Positions 1 through 7,648 of a stretch of DNA of 17,910 bases are shown piece by piece; the stretch's first letter is position 1; every line of letters begins with the position of its first letter. The stretch comes from Chlamydiae bacterium RIFCSPHIGHO2_12_FULL_49_9 (GTDB lineage: Bacteria; Chlamydiota; Chlamydiia; Chlamydiales; SM23-39), in the NCBI GenBank assembly GCA_001794935.1, contig MGLY01000065.1:5922-23831 (forward strand). The letters are read 5' to 3'. Position numbers and translations under genes: made by a program. The notes under the pieces were generated by a model. The model searched no databases, had not been told where the DNA came from, and saw only the letters and a list, made by a program, of their open reading frames with translations.

Positions 1-1050
1 GTTGATGTAGAGTGTAGAGTATTGAATGGGTGGTGTAGAGAAAAGGGCATTGAGAAGATCGATTTCATGTCTCTCAATGTGCAAGGAGCCGAGCTTCAAG
101 TTCTTCAAAGTTCTCCCGAAATAGTCAAGACCGTCCGCTGTCTTTGGATCCACACCCATTTTTTTCCTTCTCGAATTGGGATTTCTCCCTACCCCGAATT
201 GAGATCGCTTCTTGAAACATTGGGATTTCGCCTTTTGGCTCATTGGTATCGAGGAGGGCTTGAGGGCGATGCGCTGTTTGTGAAAAACGACTGTTTTTGC
301 AGCGAGCTATTCAAAATTGAAGGGCAATATCAGACCTATTACGAGCCGTTTTTCAAAACCTATTATCGCCTTGATGATGAGCCGGATTCGATCAAGGAGA
401 CGCTTAAGAGAGGTCTTCCTTACGAGGGCAATATTGGAATGATGATCGATGAGTTAATTAGACCTGGGTCTGTGGCTATTGATGTGGGAGCGCATATCGG
501 GGTCCATACGATCGCGATGTCGAGGAAAGCGGGTTCAAAGGGAGCTGTGCTCGCTTTTGAGCCGCACAAAAAACTCTATCCTGAGCTGCTCCAAAATCTC
601 TCTTTAAATCGATGTTCAAATGTTGTTGCAATTGCAAAGGGACTAGGCGAAGAAAGGGGAAGAGCCTATCTCAACCAGATTAAAATCGAGGAGGGGGGCG
701 GCGATCGGATTGAGATCATTCCTTTGGATTCTTTAACGCTCAGCAACGTGTCGCTCATCAAAATGGACGTTGAAAATTACGAATACTTTGTTTTGAAGGG
801 AGCCAAGGAAACGATCGCAAAAAACAAACCGGTGATCATTTTTGAGTGTTGGATCGGCGCTGATTACGAGAAGAGCAACCCTAAAGAGAAGATGAATTTC
901 GATCGAGTCGTCGATTTGTTGGAATCGTATGGCTATGAAATTTATGTGATCTACTCCAATGACTTCATCGCATTTCCAAAAGGAGAGATGGCGAGCTACA
1001 AAAAGCGATTTAAGAAACTGGATCGGAAAGCGTTCGATTTGGGTCTTTAG
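1..1050 (+). CDS. Tandem FkbM-family methyltransferase, 5' end cut by window
   Basis: The frame is open to the left edge, so the start lies outside and 349 residues are visible. The first ~95 residues are the C-terminal part of an FkbM-like module (V-LNGWC, then DFMSLNVQGAEL where a typical FkbM has iDvEGaE, then FRLLAHWY and DALFVK). They match the end of the neighbouring minus-strand FkbM protein. A second, complete FkbM domain follows, with the SAM-binding motif I AIDVGAHIGVHT near residue 160, FEP near 187 and IKMDVENYE near 254. FkbM enzymes are SAM-dependent O-methyltransferases, often acting on sugars or glycolipids; the substrate here is unknown. The first module has lost the expected acidic residue (Asn instead of Asp) and may be inactive. 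The second half closely resembles the minus-strand protein at 12632-13846. The stop overlaps the stop of the convergent neighbour by 4 bp. Confidence 0.88.
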   Translation, partial: VDVECRVLNGWCREKGIEKIDFMSLNVQGAELQVLQSSPEIVKTVRCLWIHTHFFPSRIGISPYPELRSLLETLGFRLLAHWYRGGLEGDALFVKNDCFCSELFKIEGQYQTYYEPFFKTYYRLDDEPDSIKETLKRGLPYEGNIGMMIDELIRPGSVAIDVGAHIGVHTIAMSRKAGSKGAVLAFEPHKKLYPELLQNLSLNRCSNVVAIAKGLGEERGRAYLNQIKIEEGGGDRIEIIPLDSLTLSNVSLIKMDVENYEYFVLKGAKETIAKNKPVIIFECWIGADYEKSNPKEKMNFDRVVDLLESYGYEIYVIYSNDFIAFPKGEMASYKKRFKKLDRKAFDLGL

Positions 1051-1781
1051 CGAACGAAGATCGCATTTCCCTGGATGTTGGGGTCATACCAGTGGGCAAG
1101 TTGTCTAAAGCCCTGTTTTTCAAGAAACGCTTTCAGGTGGTGGTAGAGCGTCATCCCAAGCCTAAATGAGCGAAAATTTGTCTCTGTAAAGATGACTTTG
1201 ACTGTCTTTAAAATTTCAGGGGAATTGTAGAGAATTTGAAGCTCCATCCCCTCGAGGTCTAACCAAAGAAGATCGAAATGGGAGATCCGGTTCTGTTTGC
1301 ACCAGTCGTCCAAGATGACACAAGGAACTGTAATGCAGGGGCCTTGGTAGTGGATCTTCATGAAATCGGCGGCGTCCAGCAACGAGCTAGCCCCTTCGTA
1401 TATGGGGTCGTTGCCTGTGGAGCCATAGCAGAGGTGAAAGGAAGTCTCTCCATTGTGGGTGTTTAGAGCAAGAGGGTATCTGTGGACATTTGGCAAGTCT
1501 TGAGTTTTTTTAGTGAGATTTTCAAAAGCGTGGGGATTGGGTTCGAAAGAGTGAATTTGGGACGCCGGCCATCTTTTTGCGAACTTAAGAGTGTCGAAGC
1601 CATAATGGGCGCCAGCTTCCAAAATAACAGGGTTGTCTGGAAGAAGCTTTGCCAGGAAATCTAAGTGATTCACATAGACTTCGTACTCCTTGGGCCCATC
1701 GTAATTGGGATATGGGAAATAGGGGTTTTCTCCTGCAATCAGAAGGCGCGCATGGAAGAGAATAAGGAATAGTTTTTTCAT
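1047..1781 (-). CDS. FkbM-family SAM methyltransferase with leader peptide
   Basis: A 244-residue protein. I choose the ATG at 1781 because it begins a leader of the kind every neighbour has (MKKLFLILFHARLLIAG); an upstream in-frame ATG at 1823 would add 14 residues ahead of that leader. Motif I is VILEAGAHYGFDT, followed by SFEPNPHAF, ILDDWC and DLLWLDLEGMELQIL, the usual FkbM order. The family transfers methyl from SAM to hydroxyls, commonly on sugars; the acceptor is unknown. This is the best-preserved copy of the module found degenerate at the N-termini of 1-1050, 11235-12653 and 12632-13846. Its start is only 19 bp from the divergent gene at 1801, with no clear ribosome binding site, and its stop overlaps the convergent gene at 1050. 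An exported location is inferred from the leader only. Confidence 0.88.
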   Translation of the reverse strand: MKKLFLILFHARLLIAGENPYFPYPNYDGPKEYEVYVNHLDFLAKLLPDNPVILEAGAHYGFDTLKFAKRWPASQIHSFEPNPHAFENLTKKTQDLPNVHRYPLALNTHNGETSFHLCYGSTGNDPIYEGASSLLDAADFMKIHYQGPCITVPCVILDDWCKQNRISHFDLLWLDLEGMELQILYNSPEILKTVKVIFTETNFRSFRLGMTLYHHLKAFLEKQGFRQLAHWYDPNIQGNAIFVR

Positions 1782-1800
1782 GTTGGCGAGAGATACATTT

Positions 1801-2532
1801 ATGCGGTTTGCTAAAAAATGCAAGTGGAATTTTCTTCTGTTTTTTATGTCGTATGCATGGAGCGACTGGAATCCGGAGCTTTGCTTTCCGGGCGAAGATC
1901 TTGAGATGTTGAAAGATCCGATCTTTCAGCAGCTAAAAGCTGATTTGGCAGAAGAGTTTTCGACAGCTTGGTGCTCGAAGGAGAAAATCAACCTCCTCAT
2001 GGACCTTTTGTATATTGCCCAGCCTGAAGTATGCGTAGAAGTTGGCGTTTTCTCGGGATCTTCTATCATTCCTGTTTGCGCAATGCTCCGCTACTTGCAA
2101 AAAGGGACGGCAGTTGCAATTGACGCTTGGTCAAATGCGGATGCAATACGCTACATTGAGGATGACGATCCGAACCTTCCAGGCTGGACATATGTCGATT
2201 TATTGAGCGCCTATCTTCAGTTCATGAGGAGGCTTGAAGAAAGGTCTTTGGATTGTGTGGTGATCCCAAATAACTCAGAAAGCGCATCCGAGCTTGTAGA
2301 CGAGATCGATTTTCTCCATCTAGATGGCGATTATACGGAGAAAGGATCGATGCTGGATGTCGACTCGTATCTCCCGAGAGTAAAGCCCGGGGGGTATATC
2401 CTCATCTCAAATCTATTTATCATGGTCAATGGAAAGCCTCCCAAGATGAGAGCATTTTCAAAACTATTTGACGCTTGCGAAATGATCTGCGAAATCGATC
2501 GGGATAACGCCGTTTTGTTTTGCAAAAATTAA
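1801..2532 (+). CDS. Class I SAM methyltransferase (Methyltransf_24-like), copy A
   Basis: A 243-residue protein. Start at 1801 is preferred over the in-frame ATG at 1780 because GAGAG lies at a suitable distance upstream and the product then opens with MRFAKKCKWNFLLFF, a basic stretch followed by a hydrophobic one. Motif I is CVEVGVFSGSS (about 78-88), an acidic residue sits in AIDAWSN (about 108), and the post-motif region is DFLHLDGDYTEKG then LPRVKPGGYILISN (about 170-204). This order is typical of Methyltransf_24/class I SAM methyltransferases. The substrate is not evident. It is the first gene of a six-gene plus-strand operon and a clear paralogue of the next gene, with shared segments such as SDWNPELCFP/ADWDPEYCFP and MVNGK-P-M. 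It diverges from the 1047-1781 gene across 19 bp. Confidence 0.85.
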   Translation: MRFAKKCKWNFLLFFMSYAWSDWNPELCFPGEDLEMLKDPIFQQLKADLAEEFSTAWCSKEKINLLMDLLYIAQPEVCVEVGVFSGSSIIPVCAMLRYLQKGTAVAIDAWSNADAIRYIEDDDPNLPGWTYVDLLSAYLQFMRRLEERSLDCVVIPNNSESASELVDEIDFLHLDGDYTEKGSMLDVDSYLPRVKPGGYILISNLFIMVNGKPPKMRAFSKLFDACEMICEIDRDNAVLFCKN

Positions 2533-2586
2533 TTTGTCTGAAAAGTTTGCTGCTCTTATGATCCCCGTCTCTTTTGGCGAAGGATT

Positions 2587-3312
2587 ATGAAATTTTTCCT
2601 GATTATTTTTACCTGTTCCGCTTTTCTTCATGCTGACTGGGATCCCGAGTATTGTTTTCCCGACGAAGACTTGAGTCTGCTCGACGACATGATCTTTAAA
2701 CGTCTCAAAGACGATATGGCCTACTATTTGCGCGACAGTTGGTGTACGAAAGAAAAAATCCACTTGCTGATGGATCTTGTTTATGTGACAAGGCCCGAAA
2801 CGTGTGTTGAAATCGGAGCTTTTTCGGGATCGTCCATTTTGCCAGTTGCAGCAACTCTGAAGTATTTGCAGCACGGTTTTGTCGATGCGATCGACGTTTG
2901 GTCGAATGCCGAGGCAGTCAGGAACATGGAAGCAGGCGACCTCAACAGAAACTGGTGGTCTTGGGTCAATATGGAAGAGGTCTATGGGACTTTCCTCGCC
3001 CGTTTGGCTGAGAGATCTTTGACGGAATATGTCCGGATTTTGCGAGGGACTTCCGAGGCAATAGCTCCGCTGATTGGCGAAATCGACTTTTTGCACTTGG
3101 ATGGCGACTATTCAGAGAAGGGCTCGCTTCGCGATGTTGAGCTTTATCTCCCAAAGGTCAGGCCCGGGGGATACATTCTTCTCTCAAATCTGTTTGTCAT
3201 GGTGAATGGGAAGGCTCCGAAAATGAAGTCTTTTTCGGCCCTTTTCGATAGCTGTGAAATGATCTGTGAAATTGATAAAGACAATGTAGTCCTCTTTAGG
3301 AAAAATTCATGA
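2587..3312 (+). CDS. Class I SAM methyltransferase (Methyltransf_24-like), copy B
   Basis: A 241-residue tandem paralogue of the preceding gene. GAAGGA lies just upstream of the ATG. The leader MKFFLIIFTCSAFLHA ends in a plausible signal peptidase site before DWDPEYCFP. Motif I CVEIGAFSGSS (about 73-83), AIDVWSN (about 101-107), DFLHLDGDYSEKG (about 167-179) and VRPGGYILLSN (about 191-201) are intact, so catalysis is plausible. The most diverged stretch between the copies is about residues 112-165, which lies between the SAM motifs and could reflect different acceptors (inference). The 3' end overlaps the GT92 gene by ATGA, implying coupled translation. Confidence 0.86.
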   Translation: MKFFLIIFTCSAFLHADWDPEYCFPDEDLSLLDDMIFKRLKDDMAYYLRDSWCTKEKIHLLMDLVYVTRPETCVEIGAFSGSSILPVAATLKYLQHGFVDAIDVWSNAEAVRNMEAGDLNRNWWSWVNMEEVYGTFLARLAERSLTEYVRILRGTSEAIAPLIGEIDFLHLDGDYSEKGSLRDVELYLPKVRPGGYILLSNLFVMVNGKAPKMKSFSALFDSCEMICEIDKDNVVLFRKNS

Positions 3313-4193
3313 AGCTATTTCTCTTTTTGCTCCTGAGAATAGTGGCAGTCGGATATGAGCTCGGCATAGCATCTCAGTTTCGAGACGAAGCCCCTTATTT
3401 AAAAGAGTGGATTGAGTACCACAAAATGGTCGGCGTGGATCATTTTTGGCTCTACAATAACTCCAGCGTCGACAATTGGCAGGAAGTTTTGCAACCCTAT
3501 ATTGATGAAGGGCTTGTAGAGGTTTTTTATTGGCCTTCCAATCCGATGAATTTTCAGGAGTTTCATACAAGAGCCAATCAGGACGCCCTCAGGAAAGCAA
3601 AAGGGAAAGCCAAGTGGGTGGCCTTGATCGACATTGATGAATTTTTATTTCCCACCAAAGAGGCTACGGTTGTCGAATGTTTGGAAAAACACTTTCAGCA
3701 GGCCTCTGCCATTTACGCAAGTTGGCGCATGTTCGGGACCGGAAAAGTTTGCTTGTCTCCCGGAGAATTTTTCCTAACAAAGCTCGTTGCTTGCGCTTTT
3801 AGAAATCACCCATGTAATTCAATTGGCAAAAGCTTGGTCAGGCCGGATCGGGTCGATATCGATAACATCTGGTATGAGCACTATATGCCCCTTTATCCCG
3901 GAGGATCCGGCTATTTTGACGGCAATGGGGAAGATATGGGTTATGACGGGGTGTCTCTCTTAAGCGTCGATAGGCATTGCGATAAGTATTTGAGGCTCAA
4001 TCACTATAATCTTCGAGATGAGAACTTTTTCAAGAATTCCAGGATTCGAAAAGCTGAAGCGGGCATCTACGGGAATCTAAAGCTTCTTTGGGAGCATTAT
4101 GAGTCTTTTTCCCTGATTAGAGATCTTGCGATGGTGAATTTTTTAAAAAATAAACATCCTGACATGTACGAGAAGTTTTGGAAAAATCCTTAA
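3309..4193 (+). CDS. GT92-like (DUF23-type) glycosyltransferase
   Basis: A 294-residue protein beginning with the leader MKLFLFLLLRIVAVG. The N-terminal block FRDEAPYLKEWIEYHKMVGV followed by DHFWLYNNSS (about 24-53) is the hallmark of GT92/DUF23 and related GT-A transferases, which often read 'R-E-ylkEW--yH---Gv'. WVALIDIDEFLFP (about 103-115) contains the DxD-type metal/nucleotide-sugar site (D108, D110). Family members transfer hexoses such as galactose from UDP-sugars; donor and acceptor here are unknown. The start overlaps the upstream methyltransferase stop by ATGA, and the 3' end overlaps the GT11-like gene by 16 nt. GT-A catalytic residues look intact. Export is inferred from the leader. 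Confidence 0.85.
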   Translation: MKLFLFLLLRIVAVGYELGIASQFRDEAPYLKEWIEYHKMVGVDHFWLYNNSSVDNWQEVLQPYIDEGLVEVFYWPSNPMNFQEFHTRANQDALRKAKGKAKWVALIDIDEFLFPTKEATVVECLEKHFQQASAIYASWRMFGTGKVCLSPGEFFLTKLVACAFRNHPCNSIGKSLVRPDRVDIDNIWYEHYMPLYPGGSGYFDGNGEDMGYDGVSLLSVDRHCDKYLRLNHYNLRDENFFKNSRIRKAEAGIYGNLKLLWEHYESFSLIRDLAMVNFLKNKHPDMYEKFWKNP

Positions 4194-5026
4194 TTTGTGC
4201 AGGGCTACTGACATGGACTGCGCTCTTTTCCTCAGATGCTTATGTGGTTGGAGAAGTGCTTGGGCAGATGGGGAATAATTTATTCCAAGTGGCGACTACA
4301 AGCGCTCTTGCCTGGGATCATGGGGTTGAGGCTTATTTTCCCCGCTTGAGCCATGTGCCGAGTCTTTATCATCACGTTTTTTCAAGATGCAAATTATATC
4401 CCCCGTCGGATGAGGTGGCATTTGAATGGCGCGAGCCGGGATATCCTTTTTGTCCCATACCCTATCAACCAAAGATGAAGATCTACGGCTATTTTCAATC
4501 GCCAAAATACTTTGCTCATTACAGAGAAAAATTCTTGGAACTATTTGCTCCAACAGCGAGGGACTTGCAGTACATTCAGAAAAAATATGGGGAGATTCTT
4601 GAACATCCGGAGACAGTAGGAGTTCAAATCAGATACTACATCGACGATCCGGATGGAAATATTTTCATACAGTACGGCAAAGACTACCTCGAAAAAGCAA
4701 TGAGGGAATTTCCCGAGACATCCCTTTTTGTCGTGAGCAGCAATAATGTGGAGTTTGCTCGACGAAATATCAGTGCGGGGAGAGTTGTTTTTTTGGAGAA
4801 AGAACCCTACTACATCGACTTTTATCTTCTCACTTTGTGCAAACACAACATCATCACCAACTCGACATTCGGCTGGTGGTCGGCTTGGCTAAACCAAAAT
4901 CCCGAAAAAAAGGTTGTTTGCCCTCTTGTTTGGTTTAACGGATTTGATACGAGTGATTTATGCCCGGACTCGTGGGTTCGGATCGATGGAAAAAAGGGGC
5001 GAATTACAGATTCGGAGAGCTATTGA
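4178..5026 (+). CDS. GT11-like alpha-1,2-fucosyltransferase with altered donor motif
   Basis: A 282-residue protein. No ATG is usable: the frame opens after a stop at 4160-4162 and the first Met lies inside the conserved GQMGNNLFQ motif (about 29-37), so TTG at 4178 is the best start, with GAGAAG close upstream. This gives a leader-like KSLICAGLLTWTALFSS. GQMGNNLFQ near the N-terminus and NIITNSTFGWWSAWLN (about 224-239) are strong GT11 signatures; the family moves fucose from GDP-fucose to galactose O-2. The expected HxRRxD donor motif reads QIRYYIDD (about 150-157), so His and one Arg are replaced. Activity or donor choice may therefore differ. The stop overlaps the next start as TGATG. The family call is firm; fucosyl transfer is less sure. 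Confidence 0.83.
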   Translation: MEKSLICAGLLTWTALFSSDAYVVGEVLGQMGNNLFQVATTSALAWDHGVEAYFPRLSHVPSLYHHVFSRCKLYPPSDEVAFEWREPGYPFCPIPYQPKMKIYGYFQSPKYFAHYREKFLELFAPTARDLQYIQKKYGEILEHPETVGVQIRYYIDDPDGNIFIQYGKDYLEKAMREFPETSLFVVSSNNVEFARRNISAGRVVFLEKEPYYIDFYLLTLCKHNIITNSTFGWWSAWLNQNPEKKVVCPLVWFNGFDTSDLCPDSWVRIDGKKGRITDSESY

Positions 5027-5838
5027 TGAAGTGGATAGGATGTATCTTTTTGATCAGTGTCCTTTTTTCTGTAGAGCCTCACCGTCTTTCGCCGAATAGC
5101 CTGAATCGATATGCCTATAAAGTCTATTCGCAGAATGGAGAAGATGGGATGATTGAGGAGATTTTCCGGAGGCTGAAAATAGAGAAAGGGTTTTTTGCCG
5201 ATTTTGGTGCCGCAGACGGGATCGCTTTATCCAACACTCGCTATCTTTGGGAAAAGGGATGGTCCGGAGTCATGATCGACAATAGCCACGAGCTATTTAA
5301 AATGCTCAAAGACAATTACAAGGAAGCGGAGAATGTGCTTTGTCTTCGCTATACGATTGTCGATGGAATTTCAAATTACGGAGTGACTTTCGATCAGATT
5401 GCAAGAAAGTATTTCCCCGATCAGGAGATCGATTTTTTATCGATCGATATTGATGGGCTCGATTATTTGATTTTAAAAAGTTTGAAATGTCGTCCAAAAG
5501 TGATTTGCATCGAATCGAATCTCTATTGGCATCCCCTCTTTCATCGCGAAGTGCCTCAAGAGATCGCAAGAGGCAACTTGCAACAGCCCCTTTCTGTAAT
5601 GATCCAAATTGGAAGGGATCTTGGGTATGAGCCGATTGCGATGACAATCAATTTGTTTTTGGTGAGAAGAGATCTATACGAACCGTTCAAAGATACTCCT
5701 TCGGATCCGCTCACGCTGTGGCGGGATGGGTTTCGAAGCAATGAGTGCAGGGAGTGCATTGTCGGTCATAGAGCGTCCAACTTAAACATTTTAAGATACG
5801 AAGATCCTTGGCTCGAGCCAATCACATTAGATTATTGA
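5026..5838 (+). CDS. FkbM-type SAM methyltransferase
   Basis: A 270-residue protein starting at the ATG that overlaps the upstream TGA by one base (TGATG), which signals translational coupling. An in-frame ATG at 4960 is rejected because it would place 22 polar residues before the leader MKWIGCIFLISVLFS. Motif I FADFGAADG lies at about 57-65, an acidic VMIDNS at about 82-87, and DFLSIDIDGLDYLILKSL at about 136-153 corresponds to the FkbM 'iDvEG-E' region, with IDGLD in place of EGAE. The preceding SQNGEDGMIEEIF is typical of a subgroup of FkbM-like bacterial methyltransferases found in polysaccharide loci. The acceptor is unknown. Confidence 0.85.
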   Translation: MKWIGCIFLISVLFSVEPHRLSPNSLNRYAYKVYSQNGEDGMIEEIFRRLKIEKGFFADFGAADGIALSNTRYLWEKGWSGVMIDNSHELFKMLKDNYKEAENVLCLRYTIVDGISNYGVTFDQIARKYFPDQEIDFLSIDIDGLDYLILKSLKCRPKVICIESNLYWHPLFHREVPQEIARGNLQQPLSVMIQIGRDLGYEPIAMTINLFLVRRDLYEPFKDTPSDPLTLWRDGFRSNECRECIVGHRASNLNILRYEDPWLEPITLDY

Positions 5839-6635
5839 TGCGCTTTGTTTTGATTTTTTTATTTTGCGTAAAAGGATATGGAGCTTGGGTTGATCAGATC
5901 CCAATTTTCCCGTTTTCTCCTCGGGATTTGATTTTTGGCGCGCAGAATAAGGAACTGGATGTCGAGGCGTTAATCGCTGAGCGCTACCTTCAAGATGATT
6001 TCTTAGTCTTTGATGTAGGAGCGAATGCTGGGATATGGAGTTGCATGGCCCTTCACTATCACCCCTCTTTGCGGATTATTGCGTTTGAACCAATTCCCGA
6101 AAAATCAATAGGGTTTGAATATGGGGAGCGTTTTGAAATACATCGGGTTGCTTTAACGGATCGGAGAGGGAAGGGGATTTTTTATTATATCGCAGATGCT
6201 TCTATTTTAAGCAGTCTCTATCAACGGGAATGTTATACCATGAATCAAGTAGAGGCGATTGAAGTTGATCTTGAAACTTTGGATCATTTTTGCGAGTGGA
6301 ATGGAATTCATCAGATCGATTACTTGAAAATTGACGCGGAAGGAGCCGAGTTTTTTATTTTGAAAGGAGCTGCAAAGCTTTTTGCCCGCAAGGCAATTAC
6401 TGCTTTGCAGTTTGAATACGGAGGCTGCTATAGAGACTCTAAAACAACTCTCAAAGAGACGATTCAATTTCTCACTGACTGCGGTTTTGTCCTTTTTCGA
6501 ATGGTTTCCGGCGGGCTTATGCATATTGCCTCTTGGCATCCGGCTTTGGAAAATTATGGCCACTATAATTTCTTTGCAATTTTACAAGAAAAGGCCGTGG
6601 GATATTCTTTGGCTCGAATGGGGCGATCTACCTGA
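5838..6635 (+). CDS. FkbM-family SAM methyltransferase, last gene of plus operon
   Basis: A 265-residue protein. The ATG overlaps the upstream stop as TGATG; an upstream in-frame ATG at 5808 is rejected for the same reason. The leader is MRFVLIFLFCVKGYGA. Motif I FDVGANAGIWS (about 58-68), AFEPIPE (about 82-88), VDLETLD (about 143-149) and IDYLKIDAEGAEFFILKG (about 160-177) match the canonical FkbM order with the full iDaEGaE motif, so this copy looks catalytically complete. FkbM methylates hydroxyls, typically on sugars or macrolides. Its end overlaps the convergent gene by 8 bp, leaving no room for an operon terminator. Confidence 0.9.
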   Translation: MRFVLIFLFCVKGYGAWVDQIPIFPFSPRDLIFGAQNKELDVEALIAERYLQDDFLVFDVGANAGIWSCMALHYHPSLRIIAFEPIPEKSIGFEYGERFEIHRVALTDRRGKGIFYYIADASILSSLYQRECYTMNQVEAIEVDLETLDHFCEWNGIHQIDYLKIDAEGAEFFILKGAAKLFARKAITALQFEYGGCYRDSKTTLKETIQFLTDCGFVLFRMVSGGLMHIASWHPALENYGHYNFFAILQEKAVGYSLARMGRST

Positions 6636-7590
6636 CATTTTCGCAATAAAACTGAAGAGTGGGGCGCGTGTCTTTAAGGAAGCCCAGTTCATTGTCTCCG
6701 CAAACAACCATTCCGAACCAACAATCGGCTTTTAGTCCCAAACGCCAGGCGACAACAGAGAGGCTCAGTTCCTCAGGAAACCAATTCACATTGGGAAAGA
6801 GATTTTCAGTCTCGGCATACCAACTATCCAGAAATTCCACCGCTTTTTGATTGTCCATACTAAGGCCTATAATGCTTGAGTGGGCGTGAGTGATAAAGGG
6901 ATAGTGATTGGTTGAAATATCGAGGGCTTTTGCCGCTTCCGGAATATGGTTTGGCGCATTTTCCTGAAGAGTTCCCGCATAAGTGAAGAAATATCCCCGT
7001 CTTTTGATTTTTGAGAAAATGGTCTCCAGATTAGTCAAAGGATGCATGCAGGTGTCGATCCAAAGCACCTCTTTGTAGCCTTTGTTTTTCGCTTCTTGTA
7101 AAAATGCAACTTTAAAAGAGTAAGGAACATAGGAAATTTTCAGGCTGCCGTTTTCCAGATTTGGAAATCCCCCGATGCGCATGAGGACATCCCCGCTGTA
7201 ATCCGCTTCTTTCAATTCTTGAAGAACTTTGCGCACCTTTTTTTCGTAAATGCCGTTGTAAGAGCCAAAAAGGAGGATGCAGCGGCGAGATGTTTGGGGA
7301 GAAGGGTTGAGGTGATGGATTTCGAAGATGGGCATTTCGCCGTTTGGGCCGACAAACTTGAAATTGAGCATGTTGAGCAGTCTTCGCCGAGTGTTCGCAT
7401 CAACTCGGTAGGCTTGGGTCCGCAGAATGTCGAGGTAGAGCCTTTCGCCTTGACTTAAGTAAGTTTCAATTTGCCTAAAATCTTCGAATGTCGGTCGCGT
7501 AATGTCGGGGATGGAGGCCCAGAGGCGGCGAAGCTCTTCGTCTTCATAGCTGAAGAGAAGCGAGCAAAGAAAGAGGAGGAGAAATTTCAT
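6628..7590 (-). CDS. Exported glycosyltransferase-like protein, family not assigned
   Basis: A 320-residue protein with the leader MKFLLLFLCSLLFS. I do not recognise the family with certainty. The central part (CILLFGSYNGIYEKKV at about 104-119, DVLMRIGGFPN, then VPYSFKVAFLQEAKNKGY and EVLWIDTCMHPL at about 174-184) has the rhythm of a GT-A nucleotide-sugar transferase, in which a hydrophobic strand ends in an acidic pair, here IDT rather than a clean DxD. The C-terminal half (HAHSSIIGLSMDN, NWFPEELSLSVVAWRLG) resembles the acceptor-side region of such enzymes. It stands alone on the minus strand between plus-strand genes, overlapping one by 8 bp and diverging from the exostosin fusion across 58 bp. 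A non-enzymatic role cannot be excluded. Confidence 0.7.
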   Translation of the reverse strand: MKFLLLFLCSLLFSYEDEELRRLWASIPDITRPTFEDFRQIETYLSQGERLYLDILRTQAYRVDANTRRRLLNMLNFKFVGPNGEMPIFEIHHLNPSPQTSRRCILLFGSYNGIYEKKVRKVLQELKEADYSGDVLMRIGGFPNLENGSLKISYVPYSFKVAFLQEAKNKGYKEVLWIDTCMHPLTNLETIFSKIKRRGYFFTYAGTLQENAPNHIPEAAKALDISTNHYPFITHAHSSIIGLSMDNQKAVEFLDSWYAETENLFPNVNWFPEELSLSVVAWRLGLKADCWFGMVVCGDNELGFLKDTRPTLQFYCENVR

Positions 7591-7648
7591 CTTTTTTCTT
7601 TAATTCAGCAAAGATTGTAGTATGTCCCACCAAATTTGGGAATTTTTT

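Noticed and set aside
2464..3096. 210-codon open frame on the minus strand
   Set aside because: It is antisense to the tandem methyltransferases, with low-complexity composition and no recognisable motif; the plus strand encodes clear conserved domains.
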